Program-made: the position numbers and the translations under genes
In this document: one piece after another, positions 23,646-34,979 of the stretch
Layout of the letters: each line of letters begins with the position of its first letter
Numbering within the stretch: the stretch's first letter is position 1
Source: Bryum argenteum
Taxonomy: Eukaryota; Streptophyta; Bryopsida; Bryales; Bryaceae
Direction: 5' to 3'
Length of the DNA: 64,000 nucleotides
Assembly: GCA_037043015.1 (NCBI GenBank)
Contig: CM073321.1
Coordinates: 6,468,001-6,532,000, forward strand
Notes under the pieces: generated by a model
Database searches by the model: none
Told to the model about the DNA's origin: nothing
What the model saw: only the letters and a program-made list of their open reading frames with translations

Positions 23646-24295
23646 TATGTGTTTTTTCGATATCTTATTCTGGACTAAGTAGTGCCATCTATCTATAGTT
23701 GGCCTTTATTTCTTAATTTTTATGCATCTTATCCTTTATATATGTTTTGAGTCTTTTTATATATGGTCTTTCTATTGCGATTCATCAAAATAATAATCTG
23801 AGTACTTTATAAAAATCATAATCATTTTATTACACAATAGGTGATAGAATTTTGCCAAAGTGGATAGGAGCTCTTGATGACGTCAGCCCTAATTTAATCA
23901 CTATCCTAGTACTCCAAGTGATCGACTTCTAAAAAATTGTAGAAGTAACCGACACATTGTATCAAAATTTGTCTTTATTACACCCTAAAATCAAAATCGA
24001 TCTAACTAAACCAAGTCACAAATGATGATGTCAGCCCTAAATACATAGAAATTGTTATATTCACTTAATAATATTGATTATATTAGAAGTGGTGAACTAA
24101 GACCCTTTTTTAATACACACGGAAGCAGGACCATCTACCACGGATTTGGGGTACTTTATACCCTATAAATAAACATTTGAACATTTTAATAAAACCCATT
24201 CAATGGTAATAGGGTCTTAATCTTTGATAAAAAAATATTTAAATTGTGCCAATAATTCACGCTCACCGCTTTCCGCTCACACCCGTGCATTCCCC
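23646..24295. other. 3' region and right end of element 1
   Basis: This is AT-rich, with no gene. Two copies of TGATGayGTCAGCCCTAA lie at 23875-23893 and 24023-24040. Shared with element 2 are ccacgg-ttt-ggtactttatac, ccattcaatggtaatagggtc and the terminal block gctcaccgctttccgctcacac ending ATTCCCC at about 24295. Confidence 0.65.
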
Positions 24296-24296
24296 C

Positions 24297-24872
24297 TCTG
24301 GGACTGCTGCCTCCTGCGACTCTCCAATGTTCAGAGGAGCATACCTCCCTCATTGAAGTACCAATTGAGACAAGTGAGGAGTCTATCGACATTTGGTCAG
24401 AGAGTAGATGTTGAAAATGGGCTTGCACAGCCCATTTGAATAACTAAGCTACGAGTTAGCTCGAGAAGAAGTTACAGCTTGTTTTTGAGGCTAAGGCAAA
24501 AACGGGTGGTCTTCCAAAAGAAAAGTGTGTCACGGAAGGCTCCTCAACACAAGAGGGGGCAGCCTACTAAAGATTCCAGATAGTACTATGAGGAGGGGTG
24601 GTCTGCCTCCTCACTTCCACATGGTGCCAAGGAGAGCCGGGGTGGCTCCAAGGGCTAGGGCTTGGGATGGAGCCTCACTCCCGCATCTTAGAGAAGTAGG
24701 AAGGTGCATTGGAGCATCTCTAAACATGGCGTTGGGAAGTGTTCCTCTCCAAGCTAGTCCCCGTGATAAATAGTGCCGGTTCCCAGAAGTAACCGAGAAT
24801 GGCTCGAAAAGGTAAGGCATGAAAAGGAAGCCTCACTCCCGCTTTTTGGGCATTGTGGAATGCTCTTGAGGT
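24297..24872 (+). mobile_element. Gypsy LTR fragment (sense orientation)
   Basis: This is the reverse complement of parts of the LTRs at 44008-45516 and 47590-49059, for example the matching ggtggcacca/ggagccaccccggct region near 24620-24660. Primer-binding-site evidence at 43994 shows the true LTR orientation is the reverse of the plus-strand reading there, so this fragment is sense on the plus strand. It is cut on the left by element 1 and on the right is joined to a pol fragment. Confidence 0.75.
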
Positions 24873-25224
24873 TTAGCGATAGCTACGCTCGGAGGTCATC
24901 ACCCGTGACCAAGCTGCTGAAGATCAACGAGCCTTTCTTGTGGACATCCGAACGGCAAGCCGCTCTCGAGGACCAGAAGAAGCAATTGGTTTGTGCTCAA
25001 ATTCTATCCCCACCACATTGGAAAAGGTAGTTCGTCGTCACTATTGACACATCCGGTTGGTGCCTCGGAGCCATACTATGGCAAACCCATGATCAGGAGG
25101 GGGAATCCGATCTACTACGCAAGCTAGCAGATGAGCACCGCAGAACCCAATTACACCACCACGGAGAGAGACGCATTGGCAATGGTGTATTCTTGCAAGA
25201 AATTCCGTCATAACCTCCTAAGCT
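24873..25224 (+). pseudogene. Gypsy pol fragment (RT end / RNase H start)
   Basis: Translation shows VTKLLKINEPFLWT, then AALEDQKKQLV, then FVVTIDTSGWCLGAIL after an in-frame TAG near 25027, then TTERDALAMVYSCKKFRHNLL. These are the RT connection and RNase H of Ty3/gypsy elements. A frameshift lies near 25110. The reading breaks off at 25224 where CACTA copy 2 is inserted and resumes at 40137. It is non-functional. Confidence 0.85.
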
Positions 25225-25589
25225 CACTAGTATAGAGCAGCGTCTAAATGGACGTTTTCACGCGTTACTTTTAATGCAAACCACATTATATGGTAAACAT
25301 ATCCAAATGAATGTATCGATGCGTTAAACATTTAACGTGGATAAGTCATAAGAGGCGCGGTGAAATCAGACCGCGTCAAACAAGATATTGGGTAAACGTG
25401 TGATAACGGCTGTACGTTTAAATGAACGGTGGCACGTTAAACTAAACGTAAGCGCGTTCTAGGGCAGTAACTTTTTCTTAACTTTTTTTACCAAAAGGTA
25501 GAAAAGTTCTGGATAAAAGTAGAAAGACTCCAAGTCAGCGCGTTTCTTTTAACGTGGAAAGCGTTGCATGTAACGTGTTCCACGTTTAA

Positions 25590-26110
25590 TTATGTTAAAA
25601 TTAACGTTAGGACATTGATGACGTGGAATAAATCTGCTGACGTGGACTTCATTGTACATCGGTAGGCTGATGGGGAGCCTAGGGCTTGACCGGTCAAAGC
25701 ATAATTCAGAATGTAGGGTCCTGTCAACGTTGACGCCTGCGTCTCTTGTGACATGGTGTGCGTTTTTTGTGCGTTAAAAGAAACGTAGGTAAATGTGATG
25801 ATGTAGAATAAATCTGCTGACGTGGACTTCATTGTACATTAGTAGGCTTATGTGGAGCCTAAGGCTTGACCTGTCAAACCATAATTCAGAACCTAGCGGC
25901 CTGTCAACATTGACGCATGCGTCTCTTCTGACATGGATTATGTTTTCGGTGCGTTAAAAAAAACGTACATAAACGTGATGACGTGGAATATATCTGATGA
26001 CGTGGACTTCATTGTAAATTGGTAGACTGACGTGGAGTGTAGGATTTGGCCAATCAAACCATGTTCCGTAGTCTAGGGGGCTGTCACCATGGACGCCCGC
26101 GTTTCTGGTG
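25590..26110. repeat. Subterminal tandem repeats of about 179 bp, CACTA copy 2
   Basis: This is the reverse-complement counterpart of 16430-16930. The phrase gacgtggacttcattgta recurs near 25639, 25818 and 25997, giving three units. It retains the same CACGTCA/AACGT motifs. Confidence 0.75.
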
Positions 26111-28857
26111 ACGTAGAATGCATTCATGGTGCGTTAAAAAAATGTCAATAAGAACTTGAAGATGCAATAAAACGTCATTAAGTATTCAAACATGCAATAA
26201 ATAGATGGGGACTGTAGGAGGCTATCATCATTGACGCCCTCGTTTCTTATAACATGAAGCTCGTTACTAGTAATCAATGCGGCGTTAAAAACTGTTCAAA
26301 AACATGTCAATGTTTGTGTTTAGGGATATACACCCTTGTTGAATCCATGTCGAAGCTGTACAAAGCCTAACCTACTGATGATGTCTCACTATCAGAGGAT
26401 TCGCCAAGAATGCGATCGTAGTCCTCCTCACCTGCCTCCGCTGCAATTGGCCCATCTCCTTGGCCATCCACGAGACCCGTTAACTATGAAGTCTGAATCT
26501 CGAGGCTGTATTGTGCCAACCCCTGTATCAATTGCTCATGGTGAAGCTGGGCTGGCTGATTGTGCTTCTGTATCGTGATGTTCTTCAGCAAAGGCACAAT
26601 CTCCACGGCTTCCTTGAACATTTGCCGAGCAGACCACCTTCCAAGGCCCCATGTCATCGACAAAAAACACTTGGTGTGTGTGAATGGGGAACGCAAAAGA
26701 GTGCGGACCCTAAGGTTATATGCAATGATTTGTGAAATGCATGGAGAGAAACCCATGCTGATCGCGCTTCATTGTTGGTGAAGCACCTCTTATAATTCCT
26801 CTAACCCATGAACATAGGAGGACAACAACGCAGGTGCGCCTATACTCCAATTCCAAAATCTCTACAATCCACCCCACATATTCCTCCGTCTCTCTGCCAG
26901 CATCATCGGTGAAGGTTGCATGCACTCCACTGTCCATAGTGGTTCTCGAAGCGTCTGCTGAGCGGCAACGGAAGTGCATACTATAAGCCTTCATTGAGCA
27001 ATAAGCAGTTGCAATTTCCAATGGAGGTCTAGACAAATCAAATGTCGATTGATCGACACGTCGTGAGCCTTTGTCCTCCGATCCGCTTCAACGGCCGTTG
27101 TCAACCAACCTGAAATGGTTGCAAAGCTTGCAATCTCCGGAATGTCCGAGGACTTATGTCTCCTTCGCTCAAGTCGTGCAGAGTGACTCTGCGACGTTCG
27201 ATGGTCCCGAAATCTTCTCCACTTCATACACCCTCCTGTGTGCAATCATCTTTAGTAGACGCCGCAAGTAGTAGTGTACAAGTTCACCTTACGTACACCT
27301 CTAACAATCGCGTTTTATATAGCGTTACAAGACGGATGCATGGACAAATCAATCGCGTCTATAATGACGTTATGTTAAGTTTTTCAAGACGTTACATAAC
27401 TTCTAATCTGACATCCGCAACGCTTTTAACGTTCTGCATGACAATACATCATGTCGCCTATGACGTGCCTTCCCTGCTAGACAAGTCTGTCTCCGTTTCA
27501 AGACACTATACTATAATGAATAAAGTTCAAAAAATGCATTGATCATGGCCATGGGAATGTACATACCTTCTGTAGTGCTCAAGTGTGGGGGCGTTTTTGA
27601 CCACAAAGTTGTGAATCCAATCACGAAGAGTGCGGGACATGGGGCGCTTTATTCCCTTTCCCTCCACCATTTCGTCGTGCATTGCCTGATCTTCATTTGC
27701 ATCCCACAATCTTCGCGACGTACCGTCGTATCGTTCCATATACTCAGAACAAAATCCAAGTGTTTCTTCCATAGAATATGCCTCTGCCATGGAACCTTCT
27801 GGCTTAGCAACATTACGCACGTAATCCTTAAGTGTCTTCATGTAACGCTCCATTGGGTACATCTAGCGGCTTTGAACTGGGCCGCATAGAAACAGCTCCT
27901 CCATGAGATGCACAAGCAAGTGCGTCATGATGACCATGGATCCTAGAGGGAACTCTCTCTCAATCATACAAAGTGTCACGGAAGCGTCTTCGACATACTC
28001 TTTCTCTTTAGATGCATCCACCACGCCACTGCACAAGCGTCTGAATACTCTGCTTACTCTCATAACACATAATCGGACTTCTGCATTCATTTCCACATTG
28101 CGCAGTGATGAGGGCAGCATCTGCATATTCAGTACAACAGATAAGGAAACACGTCAAATGAAACGTGAGGGTACGTCAGGCACTGTCATTAGAAACGTCA
28201 ACAACCGTCACTACAAACGATAAGGCAAATAATTTGAAACAATAAGTCATGTCATTGTAAACACTACGTCATCGGAAATGCGATGGGACGTCATGTGAAA
28301 CGTGCTGTAAGCTGTAACGTAAAAGATGACTTTCCCGAAACTAAAATATTATTTGATTATGTAGGATACTTGTTACACTACCAGATGCAGAAAATGGCAC
28401 ACCGTCACGCCACTTCAACACTTAACATTGTTGTGATAAGGAACTTCTCTTTAGTTTAACATGGACCTGGAAATCGGGAATACCTGCTGCATGAGGACGT
28501 GAAAGTCATGGGATTACAGAAATCTTAGTCTTCCCTCTGAAACTCGTTTGTGAATTGCTCCAACATATTTTTTGGGAAACTTTGTGGATCCTATGACAAC
28601 AAGCATGTCCATCTTTGCTTGAGGAAGGACATAAGGCGCATGCGGCATGAATAGTCGCCCGTTTCTTCTTTTTGCCTCTCTCCACTACTAGAAAATTGTG
28701 ACCGAATCATCATGAAATCAACTGATTTTTGTGGTTTGGGGCACTGCATTGACCGTATTCACAAATTTATGAGCTTTTTTGTAAAACTCAACAGTTTGCT
28801 AAATATATTTTGTTCATTTGAGTAGTGTGATGACCGAATCAACAAACTTTCATCAAA

Positions 28858-29028
28858 AATGGAATCTTTTTGGAATCTTTTTCGGAATCTTTTCGGAGTC
28901 TTTTTGGAATCTTTTTGGAATCTTTTTGCATTCTTTTTGGAATCTTTTGGAATCTTATGAAATAATTTTGGAATCTCTTTGGAATCTACCAAAATCTTGG
29001 GAATCTATGGGAATCTTTTGAATCTTTT
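28858..29028. repeat. Low-complexity ttttTGGAATCt array
   Basis: About 12 degenerate units of ggaatcttttt run across this stretch, with small changes between units. It is a simple tandem expansion inside the nested CACTA. Confidence 0.85.
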
Positions 29029-29109
29029 TCTAACATTGATTAAAATGCAAAATGAAAAATGAAGATGCTTTGGGGCATCCTCACTTCTTCAAAATAAAAC
29101 AATTCAAAA

Positions 29110-29500
29110 TGTTTTGATATTTTTCCTATATGTAGAATAATATCTGCACAAAATAGAGCATAAATTTTTTTTGAAAAAATCTAAAGTTTTTACATCGTGA
29201 AAAATACTCAAAGTCTGCTGGGCAGTAAAAAGACGCCCAAGCCTCAAAAAAAACAAAAAAAATTCAAAAAATTTCGAAATTTTTTCTACATGTAGGATAA
29301 TATCTGCATGGAACAGAGCATAAAAAAATTTTGAATTTGTTTTTTTTTACATCGTATAAAATATTCAAAGTCTGCCAGGCAGTAAAAAGACGCCCTGGCT
29401 TAAAAAAAATATATATATTCAAAAAATTTCGAAATTTTTTCTGAATGTAGAAAAATACCTGCATGAAATAGTGCAAAAAAAAATTTTGAAAAAAAAAAAA
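29110..29500. repeat. Tandem units of about 150 bp in the nested CACTA
   Basis: Three imperfect units share ttttttctacatgtag-ataatatctgca, then agagcataaaa, then aaaatattcaaagtctgc and ggcagtaaaaagacgccc. Starts are near 29125, 29277 and 29428, the last unit truncated. No coding potential. Confidence 0.7.
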
Positions 29501-29559
29501 CGTTTTTACAAGGCAAATTAATAGCCAATGGGGCAGTTTCCCTATAAGTACAAAAGTAA

Positions 29560-29755
29560 TACATGCATGGACTTAGGTGGTGTAGTGGCGAAGGATGTGG
29601 GTTGGGAGTCGGGAGGTCTTGAGTTCGAGATTGGCTGCCAGCAATTAAGGCAAAGGAGGGGTTCGAGGTGGGCCCCACTTGTGCGATGGTTGGATTTGAA
29701 ATGGTCCCCCGCTGGTTTTTCTAATTTTAATTTCAATCTAATAAAAAGATAAATT
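29560..29755 (+). mobile_element. tRNA-derived SINE-like sequence
   Basis: An RNA polymerase III box A-like sequence (ggtggtgtagtggcga, near 29577-29591) is followed 30-40 bp later by a box B-like sequence (gagttcgagat, 29621-29631). An unrelated body and an AT-rich tail (aatctaataaaaagataaa) follow. This is the layout of a tRNA-derived SINE. A cloverleaf does not form, so it is not a tRNA gene. I could not define target duplications. It lies wholly inside the nested CACTA. Confidence 0.55.
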
Positions 29756-32696
29756 ATGCTTAACCGAATCAACAAATAATATGAACACTTTTGTGTCGAT
29801 CAATGTCCAGATCAACGCGTCTGAATCAACTGAAAATATCAACGTTTTCATGTTGATTCGGACGCTGAATTTTCTAGTAGTGCTCAACCATAGATCAGAC
29901 CTCACTCCCATATCTTTGTAGTCCAACCGTCCTCGTGGAAAATCTCTCTCCCCAAACAACGTCTTTATGATATTTTCACAAAGGTTTTTCTCGCAGTGCA
30001 TGACGTCAAGTGTGTGTCTGATAAGCAAGTCCTGCACCACAATCAACGAGCAGGTCTGAATTCTTCTCCTCCATATATCCAAAGATAAGTTGAAACGTAT
30101 ACCCACCTAGAGATTAATTACAATTCCAAAACATTAATGAACAAGCATAAACGTTTGCGAACATACAACGATTATTGAATGTTTATTGTCTACAAATGGA
30201 GTACAGAATAAAACGTGCAATCATGTTTTCCATTACGGTCGATGACTTCACAACACGTTTGTGATGACGGTATATCATGTTCTATCGCGTCTCTTGTATT
30301 GATTTATCATGTTTTCAATGACGTTAGATCATGTTACAGAAGATGTTATGGTACGTTGATTAGCATTTCAATTGACGCTGAATCGTGCTACGTGTTTATA
30401 CTTAACGTTTATATGATAAATTTTATCAATTCTACCCACTTGAACATGATTCTCTTAAGCGGTCTCTCATACATGTTTACCACTGTGCCTAGATGTTTGT
30501 TGGGATGAAGGAAATAAGAAGAAAACCCCAATGAAAAATTAATTTTAGCAATAGAGAGCAGTCACCTTCCAATACGGAAGACCAAAAACTATTGAAAGCC
30601 CCTTCACTCCGTGCGTTCTCACAGGATCGTTTGGTCCTTCTGCCCTTCCTCCGGATGCAAGGTATGACTCCTTATCTTGTGCAAACTGGCAAACATCTTT
30701 ACCACTCATCCTGGAAATGGAAGCCTCTAACTCTGGAAGCCCGTTGATGCGTGGGTCTTGACGAAAAGGATGGTTCCGTGGAAGACGTTGCCGTACACCT
30801 ACATATACAACTTTGTCCTTCTTGGGGCCTCTGGCGCTTCTAGAAACTATGTTTGGACCGCATACGGGGCAGGCTTTGTATCCTTTTGTTTGTTGTCCTG
30901 AAATTAAACCATAAGCTGGAAAATCAGAAATCGTCTACAAAAGGATTCCGCGAAGAGTAAATCTTCTTTCCACGCCTTCATTTGAGCCGTCTAAAGCTTC
31001 AACTCCAACCCATAGCTCCTGTAATTCTTCCACCAATGGCGCAATGTAAACATCAATGTTCTTGTTTGTTAGGGACTCTTTCCGAGAATTTAAAATGCCC
31101 ATCACTACGAAAAAGCATTTTGTAACTAGCCATGGTGGGAGGTTGTACATAAGCAATAAGACAAGCCACGTTGAGTTTGAGGTACTCTGAACCGAGAAAG
31201 GATTAAGGCCATCCACTGACAATGCCATGCGCACGTTCCGATTTTCTTCCTCAAATGTGGGGTCTATGACATTGACATGTTTCCAAGCTGGACTGTCCAT
31301 GACGGTCTTCATGACGCTTTCCCCATTGTCATTCACGCTTATCTCCCGTTCCGAATGCCATTTCATCAGCTTAGCAATTTTAGGCGAGCTATACATGCGC
31401 CTCAATCTTGGAATGAAAGGAAAGTGTCTTACAACCTTCATAGGCGCAATTCTTGTACCTTCTTTGTTTCTTCTTTTGCCACAGATGGGACACGATTCTA
31501 GATCCGCATGGTCTCCTCGAAATAGGATACATCCTTATCGACACGCATGTATCACATTGTATGCTAATCCAAGTGCTTGCAGCATCATCTTCGCTCTGTA
31601 CAATGTTGTTGGCAACACATTTCCTTTTGGTAGCAGCTCGACTAACAAATACTGAAGTAGCTCATTTACGAAGTCGTTGCTGACGCCATGCGTGGTGCAC
31701 AATGTCATCAATACAACCACTGCTGAAATGAGGCTAACTGAACTACCTGGATAGACTGGGTGTGAGGCCTTTGCATACAGTAACTCCAAAGCGGGAATTG
31801 TACAATCTGGTAACTCGGAGTCCTGTACTTCAACTTCTTGCATATTCCCATAATCCTCTCTCATCTGTTGTAACTCTTCCACGTTTCAAAGTGCGTCCTC
31901 AAACTATTTGTGAACATTGTGGTGTCCTTCTTCTTCACAGTGTGTGTCGTTGGGGAAAAATTCCACGAACTCTTCGTCCAAAACGTTGTCGTTGTCTGTC
32001 GTCTACTCCTCGTCACTGTAGTACCATGCTCCATTCTTTGGGTACCCCCCTGGAGGATCCCCTCCAATCATGGAGCGGTTGAGAAATTGGTCTCGTCCAT
32101 AAGCTGTGAGATGTCTTGTAATAGCCCGCGTAGGCAAACGTCGGCCTCCATGACAGTACCTGCATGGGCATGACCACTTTGTTATAGGGAAATTCCTAGT
32201 TGCAGCAAATTGAACTTCATGTCGATGGATAATTTCATCCCTGGATCTCCATTTGCATCTTGATGCCATTACTGCACACATGGCAAACTTACATTACAAT
32301 TTTGCATGCTGAAATTACTGATGTTCATATGCGTCTCATTAGACGTTACATATTATTATAGATTACAGTGGGACACATTTAACATGACAGGGGGGCATGT
32401 TGCCAATGACGCTACATACCATTCTGTCACCCTAAAATTGGTTATGTAGCTTACTTTAATGGGAGCTCAGCATTGGTAATGCTGATACTCCCTGTGATTC
32501 TAATCTCTTTAACATTGTGCACGGTTACAGCAGGGTGTTACAAAGGCTTCGAGAAGATTTTGTTCAACAATACATGTCGTAAAGCTGCTACATAACTTTT
32601 TGAAACCTATAGCCAAAGTACAAAGACACTAAACGCCATCAATTGAAAGGTGGTAGTAGATAAAAACATTACAACCGAGTAAGATGGGGTACTTAC

Positions 32697-33482
32697 TGCA
32701 AGTAAAGCTCGGGTCTGCCTTACTTCGTACAGTGGCTCTTGGCTCCTTCACTATCCTCTAGTTTACTGAACCATACATACGAACCGTTTGAATTCAATAA
32801 CTTTCAGAAAAATGATATGACAAGTGACATTATAGCGTCCGATGCTTAACTCTAATTCAGATTAGATGTAAATTGAAAAGAGTAGCAAATAAGCTGACCT
32901 GAAACCTCACTTATTGCCGATCCAAAGACACGATCAATAAGCTCTCAGAACCAAACTGATTCAAAGGGAAAGACACATACAAGGCTAGAATCTAAAGAGC
33001 GGCAGTTTCATCTCCCAACTTCTGGTGTAAAATTACCTGCACATGAATAGAAACATGTGAGCGTGCCGCAAATACAAACAAGGACAGAATTTGAAAGAAA
33101 AGGCATTCTATGAACATCACTTGATGTCGAGTGATACTTTGATGCCTACAACAAGAAACGTAAAGAGTGTGGATGTTATATAAGGTTGGTAACGTACTTG
33201 CTCTTTCCAGAGTTCGGACCCCTCTATCAATGTCAAAACTTTGTCAGCTTTATACTAATCCGATGCAGCTAAAAATTCCTGTAACATGGCTCGTACTTCA
33301 TCGTGGTTCATAGACGGTCCTCTTCTAAGTGAATGATCATTCATTGCAAACTCAATAAATTCATCATCGACCCCTTCGAAGCTTGGAGGGAGACTGTCCA
33401 CTGCTGCTTTAGCAAGAGACAGGGCCAGCTTTGTGTGATACAGAGCGGCATCTGGTCCATCCTCTTGAACAAACCATTGCAA
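32697..33482 (-). pseudogene. VPS39: Captured VPS39/VAM6 exons, copy 2
   Basis: Three exons on the minus strand join in phase: 33482-33198, 33036-32981 and 32765-32697. They read QWFVQEDGPDAALYHTKLAL and then LIEGSELWKEQ, next VILHQKLGDETAAL and ILAL, next KLEDSEGAKSHCTK and GRPELYLQ. This is the mid/C-terminal region of plant VPS39, a HOPS/vacuolar fusion subunit. Stops: TAG at the residue after AASD near 33255, TAG in place of a Gln after ETAAL, and TAA before GRPE. The fragment retains introns, so it came from genomic DNA. Its two downstream exons also occur in copy 1, so capture predates the copies. Confidence 0.82.
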
Positions 33483-34979
33483 CTATCTGAGAATCACAAC
33501 ACGAGCAGACAAATCAGTCTAACCATCGTCTTTGAATTAAAAAATGCATATATGTGATTGACGATTTATAGACAAAGAACTAATCACCACGTTAGGCCAT
33601 CATGTTATTCTATAGAGATGATGACTTCAATACACTGATGCCAAGCAAAAACATATGAATAAGAAGAAATGTACAACATGCTTGCAGATGCAAACACCCA
33701 AATCTAATGTACTTCAGTTGCACCAATTGTATCAACCTGGTTACAGTTGTACCCAAGTAAGAAGCGACTTCCTAAAAACGTATCACTACGTTTATATATG
33801 ACGTGCACTAGCGTTTCCAAAAACGTGTATGTGTAGAAGATCACGTTTGAGGCCGTCATAATTTACGGTACACTGTCTTCCATATGACTTTACATGACAT
33901 GAGATCCCGTCAAAAATGACGCAACATCGCGTTTTATTTGATGGTTCTTATCCTTTCGGAAGACGGTAACTAAAATTTCATAAATACACTTTCCCGACGT
34001 GACATCATGCAGTCAAGGGATATTCCTCATGCTAGATTATCTTTGTGTGAAGCATCCATGCACCACTACTATACATAGAGATAAGAGTGTGGTTTGAATT
34101 ATGGAGCATTGAGAAAGACTTAAGCATCGCCGGACACGAGCCCAAATTATTTAGTTTTCTTGTGCTCGCTAAGAGAGGCCTCTCTATTTTTGATGTGATT
34201 TCACTTGTGACTGATCCAAGGTTGTGGAAATGTTGTATGACCACATTGGGAGCCTCCCCTATACAACACACTTGGCCCCATCCTTGTGAGCTATTACTGA
34301 CAAAACCTCTTTGTGATCACCATGAATAACAAGTAGTAGCTTCTAATTACATAATCCTCTTTAACTAATAAATATCTCTTAGAATAAAAATGTATGAGGT
34401 ATGCTGGAAGCTAGACATAGTCAATGTCCTTAGACTGTTCATGTGCGGTAGGTTTTTCCGCCACATGGTTCTATAGGGTTTGGAAGTACTACTTCTTTTA
34501 ATATTGGTCGCCAAAACTAGGATATGCAATAGTTTTATTTTACGTTACATGACGTCATATACCATCATGATTGACGCGACATCGTGTTCAGTTTGACGGT
34601 ACGAACGGTACGTGACGTAAAATGACGAGAAATTGCTTTTCAAATAACGTGCTATCGCGTCATAAATGACGGAAATCGCGTTTCATTTTATGGTTTATGT
34701 TGTTTCGGAAGACATCAAATAACACTTAGCTTCTTAGAATTAGCGTTGGACCAAATTTAGTACAGGTTCCAATAAAACGTATTAAGGTGCCTCTGCCGCT
34801 TTTTAATATTTGACATTGACTTTCACTACAGCAAGGACATGAAATCATACAAATAATAGAGATTACAGAATTGCAAGGGAGATTGAGAAAAGTCACGGTA
34901 ACGGGTTAGACGTACCTGGTCACCGCCGCATGATGGAATAGCCACGTGTTTAGGGGTCACTACTCCACCTCACTCATGG
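33483..34979. other. Intergenic region of CACTA copy 2
   Basis: This lies between the VPS39 capture and the accessory gene. It carries many ACGTCA/AACGT motifs and the motif-free block at about 34020-34380 shared with copy 1. No gene recognised. Confidence 0.5.

Larger units (their letters stand above)
17620..24295 (+). mobile_element. Right half of a second copy of the methyltransferase-like element (element 1)
   Basis: This stretch is homologous in gene order to 55.6-63.5 kb: tandem repeats, an exon ending in APRRSPR, the methyltransferase-like gene, a 3' region with TGATG...TCAGCCCTAA motifs, and a right end of the form gctcaccgctttccgctcacac followed by ATTCCCC. The right end at about 24295 abuts a gypsy LTR fragment, so the element was probably inserted in that LTR. 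No left terminus is visible. If it has the 13.7-kb length of the sister, the left end lies outside the window and CACTA copy 1 is inserted inside it. The start given here is the start of clear homologous organisation, not a terminus. Confidence 0.6.
28683..29882. mobile_element. Nested non-autonomous CACTA element (different family)
   Basis: This is exactly 1,200 bp with ends CACTACTAGAAAATT on both sides (right end read inward) and a CTC target duplication (28680-28682 and 29883-29885). Copy 1 shows the unfilled site in gatctatggttgagagag near 13825. The motif CCGAATCAAC recurs near both ends in both orientations, as expected of subterminal protein-binding sites. There is no transposase. Contents are an AATC-rich low-complexity block, about three 150-bp tandem units and a SINE-like sequence. 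The ends differ from the CACTAGTA family around it, so a different transposase would mobilise it. Confidence 0.92.
26484..32281 (-). pseudogene. tnp2-type CACTA transposase, copy 2
   Basis: This has the same domain order as copy 1 on the opposite strand: CPC-x2-C motif near 32190 (here with TAC where copy 1 has TAG), Transposase_21 core at about 31440-30560 and 30106-29883 continuing beyond the nested element at 28682-28480, DUF4218 at 28126-27580 and DUF4216 at about 27240-26490. It carries the same internal stops as copy 1 (TAG after RGILL, TAA before SHDFH, TAG before MYPMER), plus a frameshift around 31880-31900 and the 1.2-kb nested transposon in the exon carrying VMHCEKNLCENI. Shared stops show they predate the split of the two copies. 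Confidence 0.85.

Noticed and set aside
23881..23893. Telomere-like CCCTAA
   Set aside because: Single units embedded in the TCAGCCCTAAT motif, not tandem telomeric repeats.
29571..29640. tRNA gene
   Set aside because: Box A and B are present but the stems of a cloverleaf do not pair. A SINE-like sequence is the better reading.
29264..29678. Hydrophobic minus-strand ORFs
   Set aside because: They are translations of A/T-rich tandem repeats inside the nested CACTA.
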